This document shows, one piece after another, positions 1-12,300 of a stretch of 64,000 nt of DNA. Position 1 is the stretch's first letter, and each line of letters opens with the position of its first letter. Source of the DNA: Hyparrhenia diplandra (taxonomy: Eukaryota; Streptophyta; Magnoliopsida; Poales; Poaceae); contig JADLZK010001310.1 in assembly GCA_015847255.1 (NCBI GenBank), positions 1-64,000 of the forward strand, written 5' to 3'. Below the pieces are notes generated by a model. It was not told the DNA's origin, ran no database searches, and was given only the letters and a program-made list of their open reading frames with translations. The translations under genes were made by a program, and so were the position numbers.

Positions 1-58
1 TACCAACGTTTCATCATCATCCTAAACCTCACTCGCAGCCGGCCACTCCTCCCCGGCA

Positions 59-395
59 ATGGGGGCCTCCGCCTCCTACGCTTCCGCTCCTGCATCGCTT
101 CTCCCGCTGCTGGCTGCCCCGCCGCGCTTCCTCCACCTCCCTCGCCGCCGTCCCTCTGCTCGCCGGCACGGCTTCACGATTGGGGGTGGGGGTGGCCTTC
201 TGCTCCAGCCGCCGCCGCTGGGCCCCGGCTCCTGCACCCGCTGTAGGACAACCTGCTGCGCGTCAAGCCCCGGAGCAGGCGGAAGTGCTTTGGCGGGGGC
301 TTCGCTCGTTAGCTTGGCAGCGGTCGCTCTCCTTACTGCTCTGCAGCTGATATGGTTGCGGTGGCGCAGTGAGGCACGGGGATTTCTTGGAGGAG
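59..395 (+). CDS. MRL1: MRL1 exon 1 (transit peptide)
   Basis: Opens with an ATG in the context caATGGGGG and encodes a Ser/Ala/Pro/Arg-rich N-terminus typical of a chloroplast transit peptide, then a hydrophobic run around LVSLAAVALLTALQLIWL. The donor is taken as GGAGGAG|GTGAAC. The join to exon 2 is out of phase by one, so either this exon holds a one-base error or the donor differs. No promoter can be judged: only 58 bp lie upstream. Confidence 0.8.
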
Positions 396-3300
396 GTGAA
401 CTTGTTGTAGCGATTTCATGGATTAATGCGTTTTGCACAATTTATTTTTAATGTTACATAGTCTGAGGCAGAGTTGCTTGAATTGATTTTGCAACATATT
501 ATCCCTGTTTTCTACCTTTTCAACTCTCTCCCTTTCCTTTTCTTTTGTTGAGAATTGTGCTAACGGAATATTACATCAATTTTTGAGCATTAGTGCATTA
601 CATTACAGAAACTATTTGCTAACTCAGATCTCTTCTAATTTGGCAGGTTTTACACGAACATGACAAAATGATTGTAAATAAGGCCTTGGGTACATCAAAA
701 AAGCAATGTATGACAGTAATTTAGCTGCACAGCTAACTCAGGATAGTCACTGGCTTTCAGAGCCTTGTGTTTCTGGAAGAATGGCTGTTGATGAAATGCA
801 TCGCAAGGCTGGTAACTTTCCCTGTGCAAGCACTGTACATAAAAAACACAGGCTTATTCTGTAATTACTCCGGGGATATCTCCGGATATACTGTTATATA
901 TTTCTAGACCTGAAGAAGTTAGTTGCTCAACTCCAACTGCAAATAGTTCCATAAAAAGATGCAAGTCTTCCTGTGATGCCACATTCTGTATCACAAGGGG
1001 CAAGATAACTCCAAGTATTTATCTAACAGAACAGGCTGGGCAGCTGGGCTACCATATCAGTTTTTATCCCTTTCAAGGACAAAAAGAGGCACAAAACAGG
1101 CAGGGTCATAATGATACGCAAATGGATACCACAGATACCAATTTAGTTGGATGCCCTCAGAGTGATCAAGAGGAACATCTTGATTTTACATCCCTTTCAT
1201 CCTTTAAAAGAGTAGAAGATCATCTTAATTTTGTTCCCCTGGCCAGCTACCGCAATTTACTTGAACCTGGGAAAGTGATTGAATTTACCAACTCTAATAC
1301 AGGGAGCTCTTATTTACCAACAGGTTTTACTTTTTGAATTCATATATTCTTCTTTGTACTTAGTCTGCTGAAATAATAATTTATTTATTTTTCATATCTC
1401 CTCCGAATGATGTTGGCCCATTTCCTCTGAAGCATAATCTATATTCAGGACACTTTGCTCCAGTTGCATGCTTAAGGGAAGTTCCAGTGAGTAAAACAAG
1501 TGAAAGCTGTGAAGGGCCATGATGGTGGCTGGAACATTTCTAACATACTAAACAAGGAGAATCCAGATAACTTCGCTCCAGTAAAGAGAGGGGCATCGAA
1601 GGGCACAAAGGATACATTAGATTACTTGAATATATACAATAGTTTCTTAATTGATGGAAGGTAACATATTTTATGGATAATCATTGTGACACGTTTGTGC
1701 CTGGAGCTCCAGTTAACTCTATACACAGGGTTAATTTCTGATGATGCAAGTTTTCTGGTTTAAACATCCATTTGGTATTTTCAGGTTGAAGGACTGCATA
1801 GATTTGTTAGTAAGCATGGAACAAAATGGACTGCTTGATATGAAGAAGGTAAATTATCTTTTCTGATAGTTTGACATTTTTTTATATTTTTTATGGGCAC
1901 TAGTTTTACAATGGCCTTTGTAACAGATAAAAGTATAGCTTGATTTAGTTTTATGCACACGAAGTTTTACAATGGCCTCTAATTCTAATCCTGCATTATG
2001 GAACTGTCTAGTATTCATCCTTTAACTACTGATTCTGGAACAAATAATCCCTAAACCTAAATCATCTTGATTATGTGACATGGCAACAGGCCATTCCAAT
2101 GGAAGAAACTCAACTAGGAACATGTTTAGAACCACATGTCAGGCTCTTTTTTCTCTGTGCTTGAGCTAAGTGTTGTGGTGATTGAGCCTTGTCTCGGTTC
2201 TGCCTATTTCGTGGCTGCCAGCTTGCCGCTACCTACTGAGCTCAGTGGTGGCTGCTTATTAGGCTCTGGCGCTATTGTGTTGCTTTCTCTTGAGCAAAGG
2301 ATTCGGCCTTGGGGATACCAGGTGTAATGCTTACCATACCATTTGGGATGGGGCTCAGGTTTGGTAACTCTGAGGAGCTGGTTAAACCACCATGCCAGGT
2401 TTGGGTAAGTCCTATTCTCGTGAGAAGGAAATAGGAGCCCAGATCTTCGTTGGTTGCGTATCTATTTTGTTGGTTCGAGAATCCATGATCTGGAACATCC
2501 CGAGGATGGAGTTTTACTTGCCTTTCATGATACAGAGGATCAGGAGATGATGGATGTAAGAGTAGACATTTGATGCTGACCACTGTCTACCAAGATGCCA
2601 TGTTCAGCAATTTAGTGCTCATGGTCAAAATGACACAACTTCAAAGAGTGGAGGGGATGATTTACTCTTTTTCCTATAAATAATTGTCTTCAAACTCCTA
2701 ATTTCCATTTGTTTTTAGATACACCATGCCAGCTTTTTCAGTATGTGTAAGAAGCAAAGAGCTGTCCTGGAAGCTCTTCTTTTGCAGATTGATTGGCAAC
2801 CCCAAAATAAGTACCTTCAATATGCTTTTGTCGGTGTGTGCTAGTTCACTAGATTTTAACGTAATTGCTCTAACCTTGAACTTGTAGCATTTTTGTCAGA
2901 TGTGCCAGAGTTGGCACGGAAGCATGGAACATGACCAAATGTTTTTACCTTTATATAGGGCACTCCAAGTTATGGAGCTCCTAAAGGAAGCTGGGCTAAA
3001 ACCTGATTGTAAACTTTATACAACGCTGATATCAACTTGCGCAAAGTGTGGAAAAAGTTGATGCCATGTTTGAGGTAACTAAACCGCATTGTTAGATACA
3101 TGTGATTTCCTTTTAAAATTTAGTAATGTGGCACTCTATATTTATATTTCAGGTATTTCATGAGATGGTCAGTGCTGGTATAGAGCCAAATGTTAACACA
3201 TACAGTGCATTAATTGATGGCTGTGCTAGAGCTGGGCAAGTGGCTAAAGCATTTGGTGCTTATGGGATTATGAGTTCCAAGGTGATGATACTGTTTTGTC

Positions 3301-6300
3301 TGATGGATTTGATGTGTGGCTATTAATGTTATTGAAGCTATAATAGTCTATAACCCCTTTATAAGGGTTTCATACTTTTAAACTTACTGGATCTTACCTG
3401 CAGTAGAAGGTGAAGCCAGATCGAAGTTGTCTTCAATGCTTTGATCAGTGCATGTGGTGAATCTGGAGCTGTGGCTCGGGCATTTGATGTTTTATCAGAA
3501 ATGACGCAGAATCCTCGAATCTAAAGGATCCAAACCAATCATTCCTGATCATGTTACTGTTGGAGCGCTTGATGAAGACATGTATTCAGGCTGGCCAGGT
3601 TCTTTAAATATTAAACATTGTTTTGAAAATACAAAAACGGAAAAACTTGTATATGTATCCAAACCAAGTTGTGTTCATCTTGTTCCTATAGGCTGATAGA
3701 GCTCGTGAGGTGTACAAAATGCTTCAGGAGTATAATATAAAAGGGTACTCCAGAAGTTTACACAATCGCACTAAGAAGCTGTAGCTTGACTGGTGATTTA
3801 GGGTTTGCACTGAAGATATATGAAGATATGAACAAGATTGAGTAAAAACCTGATGAGGTGTTATTTGTTGTTGATAAGCTTTAATTATGAAAAAACTAAT
3901 GTGCTCCCTTTGTCTTATTTATTTTTTTTTTTTCCATGATCTACAGATGTTTTTGAGTGCTCTAGTTGATGTAGCTGGCCATGCTAGGAGGGCAGATGCT
4001 GCCTTTGAAATAATGAAGGATGCAAGAGCAAAAGGTTTACAAGTTGGAAACAATTGCATACAGTTCGTTAATGGGGGCTTGCTGTAATGTAAGTTGTGGA
4101 TACTGTTGCATGGAAAGCTAATACATCGAGGATTTTAACTGTGTCATGCATGTTGTTCAATAACTCTATATTTTTGTAAGTAATGTATAACTTGCATAGG
4201 TAACTCTGTCTTGTTACTTGCATGTTACATTCTTTTTCTGCCCTTCCAAATTGACTGATATATTACCAATATTCCTTTTATATCATCATGATTTGAGGAC
4301 TGCTGTTTCAGGCGGAGGACTGGAAAGAAGGCGGGCTGCAGCTATACGAGGAGATCAAGTCTATTAAATTGACCCCATCAGTTTCAATGATAAATGCTTT
4401 GATCACCTCTCTGTGTATGTCTAACTTTTCTCCTATGTAAACAAATAACCAGGCACTGGTGTGTTGGTTGGGGTTGGGGCCTATCCCCTAGCTTGCCTAA
4501 GAAAAGGAGTGGGTCCTAAGTTTTTTTTTTTTTTGACACACTTGACCTCTCATAGGCAGTAGCCTAGCTTCTAGCCACCCCTGTTTAGAAGGCCAGCTAT
4601 ACCAAATTTAAGCATTTAGACCTTATCTATCTTTCAGTTATCTAAAAAAAGCTGACGTGACAAATTAGTAGAGATATGAAAGTGGCATCACAAACTTACA
4701 CATTATCTAGTGAAAATTCTCTATACATAACTTCTATAGTCTGAGAGTTTTCCCTGACCTAAGTGTGGCTTCATTCAAGTTTTAAGGATTTTTAGGGTTT
4801 ATGGTTTAAGAATTCAAGCTTAAGGATATGCTGAGTTAGTTTTCAAGTTCCGTTGTCCGAAGTCACGATAATGGGATTTACATTGCATGAACACGCATAA
4901 TGGGTACTTGTCCTTTTCATTTGAATCTTTTTTTCCTTTATGTGTGCAAATAATGATGTTTCCATGCTTTTTATTGACCATGAATGAAACTACAGGTGAT
5001 GGTGATCAGGTTTTAAAGGCTGTTGATATCCTTAATGAGATGAACAGATTAGGGGTCCATCCAAATGAGATAACATATTCAGTATTATTTGTTGCTTGCG
5101 AAAAGGTAATAATTCTGAGCATGAACTTCACCTTTCAATTTAATTTATTGTATTCTTCAGGTACTAACAGCTGACATGTAGAAATGGTGAAGCACAACTA
5201 GGGTTTGGATTTGTTTGAATAATTAAAAATGGATGGCATTGGCATCAATCCCACCATTATTGGTTCTCTTACAGGTAAGGTTGTTTCCCTTGCCTTTTTT
5301 TGATGTTATATTATTGAACTTGCATTTTTTTGGTTTGTTCAACCTACTTATTTGCGCTTTTTTATTTTGTGTACGCCTACTGGGAGTCTTTTTATTTGTT
5401 GTGCTCAAGGTTTTTATGGTGTAGACTAGTCGTCACCTAGGCATCCAAGCGCTAAAAAACCTGGGTCCCTGTTTGCCATGACCAAAAATCAGCAAAACAC
5501 GAGAGGAGGGAAGGCAGAAGAGATAGGGATGAACTGGAGGAGGACTGGGAAGGCCAAGCACTGCCTCTTCTCCCATCCCCACGGCTCCAGACGCTATGGC
5601 CATCACAAACTTCTGCTACCTCAGACATCTGGGTGGGGCAGGCGGGGCAGCAGCAGCCAGAAACTCTTGATTTGTGATCTGCAGATGATTGCAAAAAGGG
5701 ATCTGGAAGGGGGCAGCACCAGCAGTGAGTAAAGGGAGGGGAGAGCTGGAGAGGTAGGATTAGAAAGAATTGTTGTGCGTGGCAGCAATGCATAAGAACT
5801 GGAGAGGGGAGGGATGGAGGTCGACTTGCGCAGAGAGGGGCAGTGGCTCTGGCGCCTTTTTGGAGTGGCTCTGGTGCTGGAATGCTTGTTGATGGTTTGA
5901 GAGGGCTACGGATAACAGATAGGTCAGATAACATGCCAGAAAGGATAACAGATTGGTCAGATAACATGCCAGAAAGGATATATTGGCTGGCTGTTTTTTT
6001 TTCTCGAACACGCAGGAGGGCTGCGTATAAATATATTAAGAGGAAGAAAAAGGGTGAAATACCCAGTCAAAATACAAAAAGGGGTTTTAACCCCCAAACA
6101 CAAACGCACACACTAGATCACCTGTTATCCAGGAAAACACAACCCAAGACCAGGGAGACCTATCAGTCTAATTGGGGGGCTGCAGGGCGAGAAGATGAGA
6201 GATTCCTCGAGCCCCAGCCAACCCCCACACAGAAACATGTCATCCCTAACGGAGGAGAGAAGCCCATTTAGATCAGGTTGGCGCCCATCAAAAAACACAA

Positions 6301-9300
6301 CGGTTCCTGTGATTCCAGAGAAACCAAGCCACCAAGATAATAACATAATTCAGGCCCTGCTTTGCATGATCAGCCACCCTTGTCGCCACCCGATCCCACC
6401 AGTCATCAAATGAATGATTGTCCGACTGTGGGGCTAATCTTTGTAAGCCAAATCGTTGTAGGACACTGAACCAAATTTGGCGTGAGGAAACACAGGAAAC
6501 TAGCAAGTGGTTAATCGTCTCCTCCTCTTGGTCGCACAGACGACAATGCTCAGGGTGTGGCAGACCCTTCTTCGCGCCAAGCCTATCAGCCGCCCAACAC
6601 TTATTGTGTGCAACCGGCCACATGAAAAATTGGCACTTACCAGGTGCCCAACTTTTCCATATTCTCTCTCCCAAGGCCTGAACTGGGTGGCACCAATAAA
6701 CATTGCCTCATATGCTGACTTAGCTGAATATTTTCCCTGTAGATGCAAACTGCCAAATGTGAGTCATCCACATCAGGCCTCAACACCACCTCGTTCAGAA
6801 GCTGCCACAGATTCAAGTATTCGGTCAAAAAACCGACTGTATGAGCACCTCTAATATCAGCCACCCATCTCCCATCAGTAAGTGCCTCATATACTGTCCT
6901 TTTCTTTGCCCGACTAGATATTAAACCAAAGAGATGTGGCACAAGCTTATCAAGACTCTGCCCATGCAGCCATCTGTCAATCCAAAAAAGGGTGTTCCTT
7001 CCATTGCCGACTTCAGAGACAATGGCTGCAGAGAAAAAGGCTTTGACCAAATGGTGGACCTGGATGGGGAAAAAGGCCCACGGCTTTTCTGGCTCAGTTT
7101 TCTGTAACCATAACTATCTCATTCTGAGGGCCCATCCTAATTGTTGCAACTGTAATATACCAAGCCCCCCCAACTCTGGTGGTCGAGTAACCTTGGGCCA
7201 AGCCACCAAGCAATGTCCACCTTTCACATCTCTTCTACCTTTCCAGAGAAAACCTCTTCTGATCTTATCAATGGCTTTGATGGCCCATGGTGGGAGATCC
7301 ATGGTCATAGATAGGTAGACCAGCATGGATGTGAGCACAAACTGGACCAGCACTTTCTTTCCTGCCCTTGTTAGCAAATCAGCCTTCCATCCTGGAAGTT
7401 GGTCGGCAACCTTGTCTATTATTGGTTGGATTTGGGATCTAGTTAGCTTCTTGAGAGACAAAGGCACTCCGAGGTACATACAGGGGAAATCAAGCAACTG
7501 ACAGGGGAGGTGGGCTTCTATTAATTGTCTGTCCTCCTCCTGACACTGAATGGGCATCATGCTACTCTTCTCCATGTTGGTTTTCAGCCCACTAGCCTTT
7601 CCGAACAGTTGTAACATGTCCAAAACAATGTCGATGTCCCCAACAGAAGGCCCCAGGAAAATTACCACATCATCCGCATAAATAGAGATCCGATGCTGCA
7701 CTGTCCTTCTAGCGGCGGCTGCAACAGCTCCTCTTCCACTGCCTTTTTATCATGAAGCCCAAAACATCCATAACTAAAATAAAAAGCATTGGTGATAATC
7801 GGTCACCTTGCCTCAAACCCCTCATGTATCTGATTCTTTCCCCAGAGGAGCCATTGAGCATCGCCTGTGTGGAAGAAGCGAGAGACCACTAATGATATTG
7901 CACCAAATCTGTCCCAAAACCCAAGTTTCTGAGAACTTCCAGCAAGAACAGCCAAGAGGCAGAATCAAAAAGCCTTTGTGATATCTAATTTTAGCAGGAT
8001 CCTGGCTTGCTTTTGCTTTTTACTGATGGAGGTAGCGAGCTATTTGGCGTACCATCATGAAGTTGTCCTGAATGAAACGACCCTTGATAAATGCACTTTG
8101 AATCGGAGAGACCAATTCATTAAGTCGCCCTAGCCAAACGATTGGCTAGAATTTTGGTGATAAGCTTGGCAAAAGGAGTGAACCAAGCTGATAGGTCTGT
8201 AATCTTTAATATTCCTGGCCTCAACTTTCTTGAGGGGAGAAGAATGATATAAGCCAGTTCAGCCGTTCAAAATTGCCAAATTTTCTACACCAAATAGCCG
8301 AAACTGCTGCCATCTCCCTCTTTGATAATAGGCCAACACGCCTTGTAAAACTTTTACCAGTAAGTCCGTCTGGCCCAGGGGGCTTTGTCAGAAGGGAGCG
8401 AGCAGATTGTCTGCCAAACTTCCTCCTCAGAAAAGGAGCTTCCAGCTCGGACAGATCGTGCTGTGGAATGGCCAAGGCCTCCAGGTTGATGGTTTCATCA
8501 CAATCAGGAGCCTCCCTAAGGAGACTGTTATAAAAATTAAAAATATTTTCCTCCTCGTGGCTAGTGAGTACCCATCTGTCATCCGAAGTGAGTTTTGCAT
8601 ATGAAATTCTTCCGCTTGCCGGTGCCGAAGCGAAAGAATGGAACAAGGAGGTGTTGGCATCCCCATCGTTCAGCCAAGAGATGCAGCAACGACTATGTGC
8701 AATTGTGCGCTGCAGGGAGGACAAGGCCAGTGAATGTCTTTTGAGTTGATTCCGCAGCCCTAATTCCTGATTAGACAAACTTCGATTATCCTGGGCAATT
8801 TCCAGCTGATGTAGGATCTCTCTGGCAAGACCAAGCTGAGAGTTTACATGACCAAGCTTCCTATGGCTCCAACTCTGAAGACCTCTGGTTGTTGCTCTGA
8901 ATTTTCTAGCGAGGGTGTCAAAAGGACATGAAGATGCTGGAACAGAATTCCAGGCTTGTCCCACTGCCTCTGTAAACCCATCCAAATTAGTCCAGAAGGC
9001 CTCTGTTAGGAACCGTGGTCCTGGTGTAAACCCATCCAAATTAGTCCAGAAGGCCTCTGTTAGGAACGCGTGGTCCTGGTCCCGCCAGAGAGGGGTTCGG
9101 AGGTTGTATGGATGGGAAGGGGAGGAGGAGGCTGTGGAGGGCGAGATCGCGGCCAGCGAGCTAGTGCCGCCGCGTGATCGCGAGAGGGTGAAGGAGGCGG
9201 CTAGGGCAAACTCCGGCTCCTCGAGGAAGCCGGAAATAATTGATATTATTTCTGCTTCCCAATCCAAATAGAGAGTTTACATATTTTTAGTCCTTGGACT

Positions 9301-12300
9301 CTAATAATAGCAATCTTCTAATAATAGTAATATATAAATCTAAGAAATACTTTAATTGACTAGGATTATGGGCCTCAAGCCCCGGCTCTCGTAGCCCTTA
9401 GCCATACGCCGCCGGTACATGCGACTTGCCGTACATAACATCTCTTCCTCTGCGAAAACAGCTAGATCCCTCGAGCTGGAAGCTCCGAATAAAGCGCTGA
9501 CCTTGAAGTCGACCTTCTCCCTGGGTGGCTTCTTCTCGTCAGGCCAGCAGCGCCACTTGATGGGGACGCGCCACACGGTCCGGCTCAATTAGCATGCACG
9601 GCGCGCTCGGGAGCAGGGAGGGATGCGTCCGTCCTAGTGAGGTGGAAGGACACCCGAGGTGGCAGGAGTATCGCCCGCGGTGCCGCTCGGAAGGGTGAGA
9701 AATGGAACACATCATGCGGCCTCGGCTCCGGTCGGTAGCTCAAGGCGGTAGGCCACCCCCAATCTTCTCGAGCACCCGAAAGGACCAGCCCGGCGAGGTC
9801 CCGCCCCCGCAGGCGCGGGGTCCGTGGATTGAGCTTTGCGGTGAAGAAGACGCGACCCGGACCCAAGCGCCTACGTCGAAGTCCACGTCCCGATGGTTGG
9901 CATCATAGTACCTTTGAGTCTGCGGATCAAGTAAGCGAGCCTCGACAATGATGTCATACGCGGCCCCGGAGAAGAGCAAAGACGGCCTCGTGCTTGGCGC
10001 CCGACCGGGTTGGTACGGAAGAATGTCCGGTTGCGGCGGCCGGCGCCAGCCACCCACCTCAAGCGGCGTGGCCGGAGCGCGGTGTGGTAGGAGGTCTTTA
10101 AGGTGTTACGTTCCGCCCACAAGAGCCGGTCGACCCACGCTCGGGGGCGATCCGCGGTGTCAACGCTAGATACATGGCGTGATTTTGTTGACCACCTCCG
10201 ATTAGCCGTCGTCTCGCGGGACGAAGCCGTGATAACTCATCGCGAAGGTCGACGCCGACCAACTTGAAGAGATCGCTAGCCACACATGGCCGGTGAACAC
10301 GGGGTCCCGATCACTCACGATCGTGGTCAGGGAGAAACCCGTGTAGCCGGACGATGCCGTCAAAGAGGCGCGCGCCCGCAGGTCGCCGCCCCGTGTAAAG
10401 GTGCCCAAATGGAGATAAAATGGGCGTATTTGGAGCCCGGTCGGCCGACGGCCGAATGGGACTTCCCCCAACTTTGGGCGCCCCTCAATGAAATCCATTG
10501 AGATAAACCGCCCCACATCCGGGACCCGGCACCTCAAGGGCAGCCGCCGGCGCCATGGTCGGGCGACTTGTTCCGCTAGCGGTGACGCAGACTCCGCACC
10601 CAATCAGCCACCAGTGTGCGGTCACTCGAATGTAGAACCCGCTGGAGACGGTGCAAGGTCTTATGTGTGCCCTCATGGCCCGCCGGTGCGAGCCGAAGGG
10701 CCTGGTGGCTAGATCCATGGTCGTGAACGAAGACCCGGCGCCATCGAGCAAGAGCCCCGAAGTCGAGGCGCTAGGGGCCCCGCAACTCCCCGCCCGGGAG
10801 GCACTCCCGGCGAGGATCAGATCCGAGCAAAGAAGAATCGGGCCGATTCGCCGTCGAGGGGAAGGTAACGACGGTCGAGAACGCAGCGCCTAACGCGGGC
10901 GCGGGACGGGCCGAAGAAGGTGCGCCTCCACGTCCGGCCGGACGGCGTCGTAATCGTGTTGAGGGGCGCCCGGCCTCAGACCCACCGAGCGGTCGACCCG
11001 AAAAGCTTGTCGACCCATTGGTGTTGGGGCACCGTCGAGAGGCGCCTCGGGTCCAGCCAGGGCTTCAGTTTGAAGTGGTCGGGTGCGGCGACGATGAAGT
11101 GGCGACCCCACGTACGGCCGCCCGAGCCGACCGCCGCACCACACCAATGAGCTCGCTCGTAAGTAGCAAGCTTGAGGTGCCGAGGGTGAATCGGCCGGCC
11201 AAGAAGGCCGGGGGCCGCCGCCTACGGTGGAGATCGGCGCCGAACCCCGACCCCGAGCCGCCGGTGTCCACCATGAAGGGCCGGCCGGAGTCTAGAAGGC
11301 CGCAGAACCGCCCCGGTGGGTGAGTGCCGTCTTCGGCGACACGTAATGCCGCCGCTGGGCGCCGCTATCAGCGTAACGCTGGCGCAAGTAAGAGACGTCG
11401 GGGGGTGCCGCGACGATGCGAAATCCGGATGAATTTCCCAGAGTGGCCGACCGGCCCGTAAAACCCCGTAGGGCGCGCGGCCGAGGGGCTCGGCCAGACT
11501 CCACCACCACCACCTTGTCCGCGTCCATGGCCACCCCGGCGGCCGAGATGACGAGGCCGAGATAGGCCACCGAGGCAGGGCGGAAGGAACACTTGGAACG
11601 CTTCGGGTGCGGGCGGTGACTCCGGAATGCGTCGAGGACGATGGCGTGTGCTACAAGTGTTCGGCCCACGACGAGCTATAGATCGCGATATCATCGAAAA
11701 AGACCAACACGAACCTCGCTTGAGATATGGCCGAAGGACATCATTGATCAAGGCTTTGAAATGTCGGCCCGGAGCATTGGTAAGGGGCCAAAACGGCATC
11801 ACAAGGAACTCATAGTGGCCCTCATGAGTCCTAACGCCTTCTTCGGGATGTCACCGGCATCCGACCGGTGGTAGCCCGGCGCAAATCCGGCCTTGGAGAA
11901 GAAGCGAGCCCCGTTCATTTCATCAAGGAGCTGGCCAACCACCGGAATAGGAAATTTGTCCTTGGAGGCACCAAGAGCGCCCTGCACAGTCGCGAGAACC
12001 TCCAAGAATTGTCCGCCTTGCGAACGAGGAGCACCGGGGGCGAGGACTCGGTGATGCATCGGCCCGTATGATCCCCTCGCTATAGCATCTCCCGAGCACC
12101 GGACGCCGAGCTCGTCTTTCTATAAGTGTGGGTAGCGGCAGGGCCGAACCGCCACCGCCCATCTTAGGAGGCAGAGATGAATCCCGTGGGTAGGGGAAGC
12201 AGCGCAGATCCGCGCTGCTCTCGAAGATCCCCCGAACCCGTGTCGCGCCGCCGGCGAGCCCACGCCCGTACCAGTCACCCGCCGCCGCCACGGGATGATG

